Source of the DNA: Sphingomonas tagetis
Lineage (GTDB): Bacteria > Pseudomonadota > Alphaproteobacteria > Sphingomonadales > Sphingomonadaceae
Direction of reading: 5' to 3'
DNA: 64,000 nucleotides
NCBI RefSeq assembly: GCF_024211275.1
Contig: NZ_JAMLDX010000004.1
Span: 186,001 to 250,000 of the forward strand
Part shown: positions 29,278-38,351 of the stretch, in pieces
How positions within the stretch are numbered: the first letter of the stretch is position 1
Layout of the letters: every line of letters begins with the position of its first letter
Notes under the pieces: model-generated
Told to the model about the DNA's origin: nothing
What the model saw: only the letters and a program-made list of their open reading frames with translations
The model's database searches: none
Program-made: the position numbers and the translations under genes

Positions 29278-30614
29278 CCGACCGAAACCTGAATGGCGCA
29301 GTGATGAACCGCCGATCCTTTCTGGCGACCAGCGCCGGTGCGATAGCGACGCCGGCCATCGGTTTGGATCCGGCCGCAGCGGCGACCCCGGCTTTTCCGC
29401 GAGGATTCTTGTGGGGTGCGGCGACCGCCGGTCATCAGGTCGAGGGCAACAACACCAACAGCGACCAGTGGCTGCTGGAGAATGTCACCCCGACGATCAC
29501 GGGTGAGCGCTCCGGCGATGCGGTGAACAGCCTTGAGCGGTGGGCCGACGATCTCGATCTGGTCAAGTCGATCGGCCTGAACAGCTATCGCTTCAGCCTG
29601 GAATGGTCACGCATCGAACCGGACCAGGGTCAGTTTTCACTGGCCATGCTGGATCATTACAAGGCGATGGTCGATGGCTGTCGCGCACGTGGCATCACGC
29701 CGGTGTTGAGTTTCAATCACTTCGCCACGCCGCGCTGGTTTGCGGCGCAGGGCGGTTGGCTTCATCCACAATCGCCGGCGCTGTTCGCGCGCTTCTGCGA
29801 GCGCGCCGCGCGCCACCTTGCCGCAGGTGTCGAGATGGCGACGACGTTGAACGAACCGAATATCGGGAAGATACTGTCGATCGTGCTGCCGCCGCAGTTC
29901 GTCGGCGGTTTGCGCGCCAACCTTGCCGCTGCCGCGCGCGCCGCCAACGTTCCCAAGTTCGTCGTCGCCAACACGGTGCCGCCGGAAGACGTTCCGCTGC
30001 TCACCGCCAATATGGTGAAGGGGCACAAGGCAGCGCGCGACGCGATCAAGGGCGTACGGCCCGACCTCCCGGTAGGCGTCACGCTGGCGGTGGCGGACGA
30101 TCAGGCGGTGGGGGCCAACAGCCTTCGCGATGCCAAGCGAGCCGAACTGCACGGCGATTGGCTCGCCGCCGTGAAGGGCGACGACTTTGTCGGCGTGCAG
30201 AATTACGAGCGCTTTTTGTGGGACGACAAGGGCCTGGTTGCGCCGCCTTCTGGCGGGCCGCGCAACTTCCGCGGTGCGGAGGTCTACCCTCCGTCGCTGG
30301 CGGGCGCCGTCCGCTATATCCATGAGGCGACTGGCCGACCGATATTGGTCAGCGAACATGGCGTCGGCACCGCTGACGACCGCATTCGCGCGGCTTTGAT
30401 TCCCGCTGCGCTCAAGGGGCTGAAGGTCGCGATGGATGAGGGCGTGCCGGTCAAGGGCTATATCCATTGGTCGCTGCTCGACAATTACGAATGGGGCAGC
30501 GGGTTCGACGAAGCCAGGTTCGGCCTGTGCAGCGTCGATCGCACGACCTGGAAACGCACGCCCAAGCCGAGCGCCGGGATCCTCGGCACGATCGCGCGTC
30601 GCAACGCGTTGTGA
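29274..30614 (+). CDS. GH1 family glycosidase (beta-glucosidase type), Tat-exported
   Basis: 446 residues from the ATG at 29274 (ATGA overlap); an ATG at 29304 begins the Tat signal MNRRSFLATSAGAIA directly. The GH1 barrel is recognised by FPRGFLWGAATAGHQVEGNN, RFSLEWSRIEP and the acid/base TLNEPNIG. The nucleophile segment reads ILVSEHGVG instead of the usual TENG, but the Glu is kept. The C-terminus has GYIHWSLLDNYEWGSGFDEARFGL. A periplasmic beta-glycosidase fits cleavage of the inner glucose of a rutinoside after rhamnose removal. Confidence 0.9.
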   Translation: MTDRNLNGAVMNRRSFLATSAGAIATPAIGLDPAAAATPAFPRGFLWGAATAGHQVEGNNTNSDQWLLENVTPTITGERSGDAVNSLERWADDLDLVKSIGLNSYRFSLEWSRIEPDQGQFSLAMLDHYKAMVDGCRARGITPVLSFNHFATPRWFAAQGGWLHPQSPALFARFCERAARHLAAGVEMATTLNEPNIGKILSIVLPPQFVGGLRANLAAAARAANVPKFVVANTVPPEDVPLLTANMVKGHKAARDAIKGVRPDLPVGVTLAVADDQAVGANSLRDAKRAELHGDWLAAVKGDDFVGVQNYERFLWDDKGLVAPPSGGPRNFRGAEVYPPSLAGAVRYIHEATGRPILVSEHGVGTADDRIRAALIPAALKGLKVAMDEGVPVKGYIHWSLLDNYEWGSGFDEARFGLCSVDRTTWKRTPKPSAGILGTIARRNAL

Positions 30615-31156
30615 GGCGTCTGCCGATTACGGACGGACGGCCGGGCTTGGCGCTCGATCGACGCCTCGAGGTGCACGAGGCGATGACTGGCAGGTACGGG
30701 CGCTATATCCTGACCGAAGCGACGGTCAGTGCGGTGATCAACGCGGTGCTGAGCATCCTGTTCGTCGTCGCGCTGTTCCTTGGCGAACGGGAGGTGGCCG
30801 TGCGCGCGCTGATCGCCGACGCGCTGCCGCAAAGCTTCATGGTCGCGCTGATGGCGGCGCTGGTCCCGACGCTGCTGACGCAACGGCGATTGCGCCGCGG
30901 CTCGATCCCCGGCGCGCCGCGGTTCCTGCCACCGCGCCGCCACCCGCTGGTCGGCGCGCTGCTGACTGCGCTGGGGGTGACGGCGGTCGCCTTTGTGGCG
31001 CACCGATTGCTATTGCCGGCGCTGCTGCCCGCCACCTTGCCATTTGCGACGCTGCTGGCAGGGAAGGCGGTCTATGGCGCGCTGCTCGGTGCCGGCGTGA
31101 CGGCCTTCGCGCTGCGCCGCCTATTTGCCGGCGATGGCGCGCCGTTGAAGATTTGA
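30611..31156 (+). CDS. Small multi-pass membrane protein of unknown function
   Basis: 181 residues from the GTG at 30611, whose GTGA overlaps the GH1 stop; the next gene starts 16 bp after it. I do not recognise a family. It has hydrophobic segments at about 35-58, 67-88, 112-133 and 140-165, with basic loops (QRRLRRGS, PPRRHP), so probably four helices. Tight coupling between two glycosidase genes suggests a role in the same uptake or degradation process, but nothing in the sequence names it. Confidence 0.72.
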   Translation: MRRLPITDGRPGLALDRRLEVHEAMTGRYGRYILTEATVSAVINAVLSILFVVALFLGEREVAVRALIADALPQSFMVALMAALVPTLLTQRRLRRGSIPGAPRFLPPRRHPLVGALLTALGVTAVAFVAHRLLLPALLPATLPFATLLAGKAVYGALLGAGVTAFALRRLFAGDGAPLKI

Positions 31157-31172
31157 CCGTAAGGAACTGCCG

Positions 31173-34100
31173 ATGACGTCGTGGAAAGCCCGTTTTGCCC
31201 TGCTGCTCGCCTGCTCTGTGCTGGGTGCGCCGGCGCTCGCGGACGAACTGGCCGACGGGTTTCAGGCGCCGCCCCAGACCGCGCGCCCGCGGGTGTGGTG
31301 GCATTGGCTGAACGGCAACATCAGCAAGGACGGGATCGACAAGGATCTGGCGTGGCTGGCGAGCATCGGAATCGGTGGCGTCCAGAACTTCGATGCCAAT
31401 CTGCAGACGCCGCAAATCGTCCCCGAGCGGCTGATCTATATGACGGACGGGTGGAAGGACGCGTTCCGCCACGCGGTGCGCACAGCCGACGCCAAGGGGC
31501 TTGAGTTCACGATCGCCGCATCGCCGGGCTGGAGCGAGACGGGCGGCCCATGGGTCAAGCCGGAAGACGGCATGAAGAAGCTGGTCTGGGCTGAGGCCGA
31601 GTTGCGCGGCGGGCAACGCCGCGCCGCGCCGCTGCCCATGCCGCCCTCGACGATCGGCGCGTTCCAGAGTGCCGGCTCGAGCGAGGCCCATGACGGCTTT
31701 CAGGAAAAGACCGCGCCGCTGTATCGCGACGCGCGGGTGCTGGCCTATCCTATGCGGGCGGCCAGTTTGCCGCGCGCAACGATCAGCCAGACCGGCGACG
31801 GCACGGTGGCGTCGGATGCCCTGAGCGATGGCGATCTGTCGACGACGGCAGCGGTTTCGGTCGACAGCGATGCGCAGCCGGGCGCACTGCTGCTCGATTA
31901 CGGCAAGCCGGTGACGGTGCGCGCCGCGACTCTATTCGTTCCCAATGCCCGCCCGCCGTTTCGCGAACCGATGTATCAGCCCGTGCTGGAGGTCGAGCGG
32001 GATGGCCGCTGGACGCGGTTGGGCGATTTCAGGCTGGGTGAGGCGAGCACCACGATCGGCTTCGAGGCGGTCACCGCGCGGCGCTTTCGGCTGGTCATCG
32101 CGCCAAATCGCGGCGTGCAGCCGGCCGGGCTGAGCAACGGCGCGCCCGGTGCCATCGTCGTGGACATCTTTGCGCAACCCAAGTCGCCGACGCTGGCGAT
32201 CGGGGAGTTCAGGCTGCATGCCGAGCCGCGCATCGACCAGTTCGAGGCGAAGGCCGGTTACACCATCCTGTCCGATTATGCGGGGCTTGCGACCGCAGGC
32301 GACGGCGATGCGGTCGATCCGGCCAAGGTCCTCGACGTGACCGAGCATCTGCGGAGCGACGGTACGCTCGACTGGACGCCGCCCAAGGGCAGCGACTGGC
32401 GCATCGTGCGGCTGGGCTGGTCGCTGACCGGCAAGACCAATCATCCCGCCACGCCCGAAGCGACTGGACTTGAGGTCGACAAATATGATGCCGGCGCAGT
32501 GCGCCGCTACATGGAAACCTATATCGGCATGTATCGCGACGCCGTCGGTTCCAACTGGATCGGACGTCGCGGCATCCGCGCGCTGGTAACCGACAGCATC
32601 GAGGTTGGCGCGTCCAACTGGACGCCGCGCATGATCGAGGAGTTCAAGGCGCGGCGTGGCTATGATCCGGTCCCGTTCCTGCCGACGCTGACCGGCACGG
32701 TTGTCGGTTCACGCGCGCGCAGCGACGCCTTTCTGCACGACTACCGTCAGACGCTGGCAGATCTGCTGGCCGACGCCCATTACGGCACGATCGCCAAGGT
32801 GGCGCACGAGAACGGCATGATCGTCTACGGCGAGGCGCTCGAAAACGGGCGTCCGGTCCTGGGCGATGACCTCGCAATGCGGTCACACGCCGACGTGCCG
32901 ATGGCCGCCCTGTGGAGCTTTGGCCGCAGCGAAGCACCCCGGCCGACCTTGCTCGGCGACATGAAGGGGGCGGCGTCGGTCGCGCATGTCTACGGCCAGA
33001 ACATCGTCTCGGCCGAATCGATGACATCGGCCTTTGCGCCCTGGGCGTTCGCGCCGGCGGACCTCAAGCGCATCATCGACCTGGAGTTCGCATCGGGCGT
33101 CAATCGCCCGATCGTGCATACATCGGTGCATTCGCCTGTCGATGACAAGGAACCGGGGCTCAGCCTGCTGATCTTCGGCCAGTATTTCAATCGGCATGAA
33201 AGCTGGGCCGGCATGGCCAAGCCATGGGTCGATTACATGTCGCGCACTGGCTATCTGCTTCAGCAGGGGCGCGATCATGCCGATATCGCCTATTTTTATG
33301 GCGAAGACGCGCCGATCACCGCGCTGTTCGAACGGGGCGTGCCGACCGATCTGCCAGTCCGCTATGCCTATGACTTCGTGAACGCCGACATCCTCGCCAA
33401 CCGGATGAAGGTCGATAATGGCGAGCTGGTGGCAGGCACCGCCCGCTATCGCGCGCTGTATCTGGGTGGACCGAGCCGCGTGATGACGCTTGCGACGCTG
33501 CGACGGATCGCGGCGCTGGTAGAGGCGGGCGCCACCGTGATCGGCGAAGCGCCGCAGCGTTCGCCGGGACTTCAGGACGACCCGGCGGCGTTCAAGGCGC
33601 TGGCCGATCGCCTGTGGGCCGGCGGAGCGGTCGGCAAGGGGCGCGTAATTGCGGGACGGGATGTCGAGGCCGGATTGAACCAAGCGGGTGTCCGTCCGGA
33701 CCTCGCCATCGTCGCAGGCGCGGCCGACACCGACTATCGCTTCGTGCACCGCAAGCTGGACGACGGCGATCTCTATTTCGTGAACAATCGCACGAGCAGG
33801 TCGGGGCGAATCGAAATGCGTTTGCGCGTTGCGGGCAAGCAGCCCGAGCTGTGGCGGGCGATGGACGGGTCGCTCGCGCCGCTGTCGTATCGGATCGAGG
33901 GCGGGGAGACGATCGTGTCGCTCGACGTCGGCGCGGAGGATGCGTTCTTCGTCGTGTTCCGCAAGCCCGCAACTGCGCCATCGGCAGTGGTGACGCCGCG
34001 GCCGCTGCGTGAAGCGGCGCGCCTAACCGATGCATGGTCGGTCACGTTCCAGCCGGGGCGGGGCGCGCCCGTCGGCCTTGCCATGCCGGTGTTGCAGCCG

Positions 34101-34487
34101 CTGGAAACGAACGCGAATACCGGCATCCGCTATTTCTCGGGCGCCGCGACCTATCGCTCGACGTTCACGATGCCCAAGGCGGCAGGTTTGGGCCGAAAGC
34201 TGTTCCTCGACCTCGGCAAGGTAGGCGACGTGGCCGAAGTGCGGATCAACGGGCAACTCGCCGGCGCCAGCTGGTTCGCGCCCTATCGGCTCGATATCGG
34301 CAAATGGGTAAAGCCCGGCATCAACAAGCTGGAGGTCAAGGTGGCCAATCTGTGGGTCAACCGCCTAATCGGGGACCAACAGCCCGATGCGAAGAAGGTG
34401 ACCTTCGTCGCCGCCCCGACCTATCGTCCGGACGCGCCGTTGCGCGCATCCGGCCTGATCGGTCCCGTGACGCTTATAACGGAGTGA
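31173..34487 (+). CDS. GH106 alpha-L-rhamnosidase
   Basis: 1104 residues with a signal peptide ending A-L-A-D, so periplasmic or surface exposed. The length and the start PRVWWHWLNGNISKDGI and GIGGVQNFDAN, together with TIAASPGWSETGGPWVKPEDGMKKLVW, are those of GH106 rhamnosidases such as the Sphingomonas paucimobilis enzyme. YGEALENG near residue 552 contains a likely catalytic Glu. A galactose-binding-like domain lies at about 190-350 and a C-terminal jelly-roll (YRSTFTMPKA..LFLDLGKVGDVAEVRING) at about 970-1080. It should release terminal L-rhamnose, feeding RhaT and RhaI. Confidence 0.93.
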   Translation: MTSWKARFALLLACSVLGAPALADELADGFQAPPQTARPRVWWHWLNGNISKDGIDKDLAWLASIGIGGVQNFDANLQTPQIVPERLIYMTDGWKDAFRHAVRTADAKGLEFTIAASPGWSETGGPWVKPEDGMKKLVWAEAELRGGQRRAAPLPMPPSTIGAFQSAGSSEAHDGFQEKTAPLYRDARVLAYPMRAASLPRATISQTGDGTVASDALSDGDLSTTAAVSVDSDAQPGALLLDYGKPVTVRAATLFVPNARPPFREPMYQPVLEVERDGRWTRLGDFRLGEASTTIGFEAVTARRFRLVIAPNRGVQPAGLSNGAPGAIVVDIFAQPKSPTLAIGEFRLHAEPRIDQFEAKAGYTILSDYAGLATAGDGDAVDPAKVLDVTEHLRSDGTLDWTPPKGSDWRIVRLGWSLTGKTNHPATPEATGLEVDKYDAGAVRRYMETYIGMYRDAVGSNWIGRRGIRALVTDSIEVGASNWTPRMIEEFKARRGYDPVPFLPTLTGTVVGSRARSDAFLHDYRQTLADLLADAHYGTIAKVAHENGMIVYGEALENGRPVLGDDLAMRSHADVPMAALWSFGRSEAPRPTLLGDMKGAASVAHVYGQNIVSAESMTSAFAPWAFAPADLKRIIDLEFASGVNRPIVHTSVHSPVDDKEPGLSLLIFGQYFNRHESWAGMAKPWVDYMSRTGYLLQQGRDHADIAYFYGEDAPITALFERGVPTDLPVRYAYDFVNADILANRMKVDNGELVAGTARYRALYLGGPSRVMTLATLRRIAALVEAGATVIGEAPQRSPGLQDDPAAFKALADRLWAGGAVGKGRVIAGRDVEAGLNQAGVRPDLAIVAGAADTDYRFVHRKLDDGDLYFVNNRTSRSGRIEMRLRVAGKQPELWRAMDGSLAPLSYRIEGGETIVSLDVGAEDAFFVVFRKPATAPSAVVTPRPLREAARLTDAWSVTFQPGRGAPVGLAMPVLQPLETNANTGIRYFSGAATYRSTFTMPKAAGLGRKLFLDLGKVGDVAEVRINGQLAGASWFAPYRLDIGKWVKPGINKLEVKVANLWVNRLIGDQQPDAKKVTFVAAPTYRPDAPLRASGLIGPVTLITE

Positions 34488-34499
34488 CCACCGGAGTTA

Positions 34500-34731
34500 G
34501 TCGCTTGCAGCGCGATGATTGCGCCAATGGGATCAGTCCTGCGCGATCAACGCGTCGGGCAGCGCCTGCGCGATCCCGGTCAGCGATCCATCGCGAAGAT
34601 GCCGAACACGCAGCGATCTGCTGTAAGAACGTGCCGCGCACCGCCGGGAGGACCCATGGCTCGGCCTGCACTTCGTCGAGCGAGATCGCGTCAACGTTGA
34701 GACGATGGTCGTTGGCCCCGACTAGGCTCAT
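34500..34731 (-). pseudogene. Fragment of a LysR-type regulator effector domain
   Basis: The frame reads LVGANDH, then ISLDEVQAEPWVLP and GTFLQQI. This aligns with residues LIVGRGNDH..LSLRDMQDMQWVLP..GAFRRQV of the intact LysR at 19921-20889, i.e. the same effector-domain segment of a related regulator. The reading frame decays on both sides and no DNA-binding domain is present. It is a piece of a second, paralogous LysR gene, cut between the rhamnosidase and the IS5 remnant. Confidence 0.55.
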
Positions 34732-34796
34732 GACCTATCAAATTGCTGCAAGTGCAGCAGCCCGTCAATTCAATGGCGGTGCGAGGAGGCGTTGCG

Positions 34797-35340
34797 ATGA
34801 TTGATCTGATCTGATTGTAGGAGCAGCAGATGCGCGGGATCGAGCCGCATTTCCGCTCCCGCACGAGGTGCCACGGGTTGATGGCACCGGATCACCAGCG
34901 GGATTGTTTTCGCGATCACGAACGGCTCCAGTGGCGCGATGCGCGTGCCGAGTACGGGCCGTCGAAGACGATCTATAATCGGTTCATCCGCTGAACCCGC
35001 CTTGTCTTGTTCAACAGAATCTTCGCAGGTCTCGCGGGGCAGGGCGGCAAGCCCGACCAGTTGATGATCGATGCGACCTATTTAAAAGGCACATCGGACG
35101 GCGGCGAGCTGCTCAAAAAAAGGGCCTGTCCCCGACGTATCAGACTTGCAAAGGCGGTATGAAGTCCAGCTCCGTGCCGTCTAAGATGGCAAGGATAGGC
35201 TACTTGTCATGCTGCTGAGCGAAGGGCAGAGGAGCTACACAAAGCGGCCACTCTTATTATCGACGCCCTGACCAGGGCCAAAACGCTGTCGGAGCGACGG
35301 GGACTATGACGCAGACTGGTTCTGGCTCAATCAGTGAGTC
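34797..35340 (+). mobile_element. Degenerate IS5-family transposase
   Basis: Starting at the ATG at 34797 (GAGGAGG ahead) the frame follows the IS5 pattern through stops: EQQMRGIEPHF, then WRDARAEYGPSKTIYNRFIR, FNRIFAGLAGQGGKPDQLM, IDATYLKG, LLVMLLSEGQ, AATLIIDALTRAKTL and a DYDADWFWLNQ-type end. Several frameshifts and stops interrupt it, and the PRVDD block is shifted out of frame. Non-functional. Terminal repeats were not resolved. Confidence 0.78.
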
Positions 35341-35802
35341 CTGATGCTAGCCAGCCGTTTTTCGCATCTTAGCCGCGGTGTCATTTGCGATGGGCGCGGC
35401 GTTCGCGGCAATCGGCGAATGGAAAATTGCTCGCGGATATTTGGGGAATCGGGCGTCGTCCCCGCCCTGGTTACCCGGGGTTAAGGCTTCACTGCCGATC
35501 GATCGTGCGGGCGGGGCGGGCGAGACCTCTCAGGCGTTAAAGCGGCGCCGGTTGCTGCAACGCAAGCGGAGCTCCGCAATGGGCGGAGTAGGGCGAGCGC
35601 GGGGGCAGCGGCTGCATTGAGCTGCCGTTGCCTTCAGGAAAATGGTTCGGATCCATAGCTCGGTGGCGACCATGCAGGCTGTTTCGGGTAATCGCCCTGA
35701 AAGGTGAAACTCACGCACGGGCATCTATAGCAACAGCCTATACTGTCCAAAAGATCCGCGATTTTACCTGTCGCTAGTGGTGGGGTACGATAGGACACTC
35801 AC
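35341..35802. other. No recognisable gene; intergenic mosaic
   Basis: Short open frames on both strands encode nothing I recognise. Near the end, 35783-35812 looks like a promoter/leader region ending in a strong ribosome site, GGAGGTAAGG, just before ATG 35813. Confidence 0.5.
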
Positions 35803-35830
35803 GGAGGTAAGGATGCCTGCATTGTGCTGA
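35803..35830 (+). promoter_or_regulatory. Strong ribosome site with a five-codon minigene
   Basis: GGAGG (35803-35807) is ideally spaced for ATG 35813, but that frame reads only M-P-A-L-C and stops at 35830. The nucleoside-hydrolase-like gene starts in another frame at GTG 35824, inside the minigene, and has no close ribosome site of its own. Either translation is coupled by re-initiation or the start region was spliced from another gene. Confidence 0.45.
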
Positions 35831-36864
35831 CCAACATCGATCGACGCCATTTTATCAGCGCCGCCGGTGCGCTCGCTGTAAGCCTCGCGACGCACGCTGA
35901 CGCCAAATCCCTCCGGCAGGCGTCCGTGGCCCGTGTCATTATCGACAATGATTTCGCGGGCGACCCCGATGGGCTATTTCAACTGGCCCACCACCTGCTT
36001 TGCCCCGCAGTCAAAATTCCGGTCATCATCGGCTCGCATCTTCCCGCGCACTTCGGCGGCCCCCAATCCGCCAGCCAAGGCAGCGCCAAGGCGCGGGAAC
36101 TGCTGAAGCTGATGAACATGGAAAGCATTCACTCGCCAATTGCCGGATCGCAGGTGCCGCTTGCCTCTCGGGATCAAGGAAAGCCCGGCCTTGCCACTGC
36201 GGCAATCGTGCGCGAGGCGATGCGGGATGATGCGCGCGAACCGCTGTTCTATGCCGCAGGAGCCGGGCTGACAGACCTTGCACTGGCATGCCTCGCCGAG
36301 CCTCGTATTGCGCGTCGTATGAAACTGATCTGGATCGGTGGTCGCGAACACTCGGACCTTGCCTATCCGCCGCCCGGCCCGGCGGAAGCCGAATTTAATT
36401 TCGCGATCGACCCGATCGCCGCGAAGGTGATCTTCAACGAGTCTGACATCGAAATCTGGCAAGTCCCTCGCAACGCCTACCGCCAACTGCTGTTCAGCAG
36501 CGCCGAGATTAAGGATATAGCCGCCGCCGGACCTTTGGGACGCTATCTTAAATCCGAGCTGGATGGGATGGTCGCGAAGCTGGGGAGCATACCTGGTTTC
36601 CCTCAGCTTCCGCTTACCGAAGCCTCGGTAATGGGCGACAGTCCGCTCGTGACGCTTACCGCGCTCGTGCCGCCGATTCAGCCAGATCCTTCGTCAAGCA
36701 GCTATAAGGTGATCCCCACGCCTCGTCTGATGAATGACGGTACGTATCAAGACGCTCCGAATGGTCGCCCGATGCGGGTCTATACGTCGATTGATTCAGG
36801 CCTCACTCTTAGGGACATGGTAAGCCGATTCAGGCGCTGGGACGCAGCAGCGCCCGATGGATGA
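35824..36864 (+). CDS. Nucleoside-hydrolase-like protein, Tat-exported
   Basis: 346 residues from GTG 35824. A Tat signal (RRHFISAAGALAVSLA) precedes the inosine/uridine-preferring nucleoside hydrolase fold. The DxDxxxDD-type calcium motif is present as IIDNDFAGDPDGLFQL, with a hydrolase-like middle (LFYAAGAGLTDLALA, KLIWIGGREH) and EFNFAIDPIAAKVIF. Most family members are cytosolic; exported versions in plant-associated bacteria may act on other ribosides or glycosides. The stop at 36864 coincides with the edge of an IS3 remnant on the other strand, so the C-terminus may have been altered by insertion. Confidence 0.8.
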   Translation: MLTNIDRRHFISAAGALAVSLATHADAKSLRQASVARVIIDNDFAGDPDGLFQLAHHLLCPAVKIPVIIGSHLPAHFGGPQSASQGSAKARELLKLMNMESIHSPIAGSQVPLASRDQGKPGLATAAIVREAMRDDAREPLFYAAGAGLTDLALACLAEPRIARRMKLIWIGGREHSDLAYPPPGPAEAEFNFAIDPIAAKVIFNESDIEIWQVPRNAYRQLLFSSAEIKDIAAAGPLGRYLKSELDGMVAKLGSIPGFPQLPLTEASVMGDSPLVTLTALVPPIQPDPSSSSYKVIPTPRLMNDGTYQDAPNGRPMRVYTSIDSGLTLRDMVSRFRRWDAAAPDG

Positions 36865-36980
36865 TTCCGCAAGATCCCGATAATCCGCTCCTCGGTAAAC
36901 CTGCTGCGCTTCATCTTCGTCCACCTTTGTGAAGGACTCCAGCTCAGACTGGCGGAGTTTCAGGGGCGCACGTCAAGGCA
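36861..36980 (-). mobile_element. 5' end of an IS3-family element (orfA start)
   Basis: Reading leftwards, ATG at 36914 begins MKRSRFTEERIIGILRNH, the typical OrfA start of IS3/IS407-like elements. The untranslated lead (CCCCTGAAACTCC..., GGAGTCCTTCACAAAGG) also has the character of the left end. Homology ends at about 36861, at the stop of the hydrolase gene. Only about 120 bp of the element is left. Confidence 0.65.
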
Positions 36981-37583
36981 GGTCAAACAGAATAGCTGGT
37001 GACGCAGACATCCTCTGGGAAAAACAACATTCCGCGGGGGTGGAACTACGCACTCGAGATGGCGCGGCCCTGGCGGGAGGTTGTCGCCGCGGCTGGCTGC
37101 CCCCCTAGACCATCCCATTTTCGCTGCGGCACAGTTTGATCTTGCGCGGCTTTCGCGAGGGTCGCGGATCCGCCTGGCTCGTGGAAGCAAGGTTGCATCG
37201 CCGCCGACTCACTAGGCGACCCCGCCTTTTCGCGCCTTGAAGCTCGGCGTTGCCGCCATCCACTTTACGCAGATCCTGCCCGAAGTGCTTGGACTGAAAG
37301 CGACCGGTAAGGTGCGCGCGGCAACGTTGTACTAAATCCCAGCCGACGTCTTTTCTCGATCGTCTTTTCTAAAGCTTGACCAAGAAGTCGGGGCCTTTCG
37401 GCTGTGGATGCAACCGCGGCTCGTCCTCCGAGCGCCGTTGCGCCCGTCAATCCTGCCAGCGCCGGGTGACGCGCTGGCAGGATCGCATGTCGGGGTGGCC
37501 GCGCCGCGTATACTGACGGAACCGGGCGATCCTCGTGCATAGGGCGCCCTTGGTACCACAGTTCGACGCCTATGGTGCGACCT
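36981..37583. other. Decayed DNA with an unidentified gene tail
   Basis: No intact gene. Around 37230-37335 on the + strand a frame ends LKLGVAAIHFTQILPEVLGL and a short tail before the TAA, which reads like a real C-terminus, but I cannot name the family. The rest has no supported coding content. Confidence 0.45.
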
Positions 37584-38009
37584 TCACCCAACGGTGGAGC
37601 CATCCTTGCGGGTCAGCGTGCCGCCCATCAGCGCCGTTTCGATCTGTAGCGTGTCGGCATATTCGACAAGCTTGGTAATCTCACCATTCGCGACTGTAAT
37701 GTGGAAGCAGAAGGTCTGATCGTAGGTGCCGTAGCCGCCTTTGCAGAGTCCCGTGGCGATGATGACCCCTCGATCGCCCTCCACGACGATATCGGTGGTA
37801 GTAAACCTAGGCAGTCCGTTGGCGAACAGCGGGCCGACCGCCTCCATAAACTCGGTGAAAAGCGCGGCCTTCGGCGCATATTTCTTTGAAATCGGCGTTT
37901 TGCCGCTGACGGTGTAGCTGCCCTCTTCGGCGAACAGTTCCAGCGCGGCCGGGAAGTTACCCTCGACCAGCAAGGTCCAATAACGCTCGATCACTTCCCG
38001 CGTGCTCAT
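37584..38009 (-). CDS. SnoaL/NTF2-like protein
   Basis: 141-residue cone-fold protein of the nuclear transport factor 2-like superfamily: REVIERYWTLLVEGNFPAALELFAEEGSY, the central FTEFMEAVGPLFANG, DIVVEGDRGVIIA and a beta-sheet end FCFHITVANGEITKLVEYADT. Start at 38009 with AGGAGAG ahead. Members in catabolic clusters are often isomerases, hydratases or small-ligand binders. It opens the second catabolic block and is divergent from the KstD-like gene. Confidence 0.85.
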   Translation of the reverse strand: MSTREVIERYWTLLVEGNFPAALELFAEEGSYTVSGKTPISKKYAPKAALFTEFMEAVGPLFANGLPRFTTTDIVVEGDRGVIIATGLCKGGYGTYDQTFCFHITVANGEITKLVEYADTLQIETALMGGTLTRKDGSTVG

Positions 38010-38351
38010 CGTTTGCTCTCCTCTGCCTGCCGTCGATCACACGCGCCGCGCGCGCTCAGGCTGCGCGACCTACTTATTTATAACTGAGACTAAATCCACT
38101 GGTTTTTTGTAGACAGACTGCGCAGGCGGCAATCGAGGTTCGGCATTTCGTGCCGAGCGGCGAGGCGTGTCCGATGGACGCCCATCATTGCCGCCAATCG
38201 ATCACCTTCTTGCTTGCGTTCCGAAATGGTATAATCCAATATAAGATTCAGTACGTCCCCTGACGCGACCGCGAATAACTACGGCGGTCAGGTGGCGCGG
38301 CGAATGGCGAGTATTACATCGCGCGAGAGCCAAAAGGCCGCTGGGAGAGGA
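38010..38351. promoter_or_regulatory. Divergent promoter region with a shared 13-mer
   Basis: This 342-bp gap is AT-richer than its surroundings. AATCCAATATAAG at 38233-38245 recurs exactly at 41944-41956 before the NmrA-like gene. It overlaps a TATAAT-like string (GGTATAATCC), so it may be a promoter element or a regulator site shared by the two units. No gene is visible in it. Confidence 0.45.

Noticed and set aside
37265..37603. Open frame of 112 residues on the - strand before the SnoaL gene
   Set aside because: It overlaps the end of the SnoaL-like gene, has shadow-type composition and no ribosome site.
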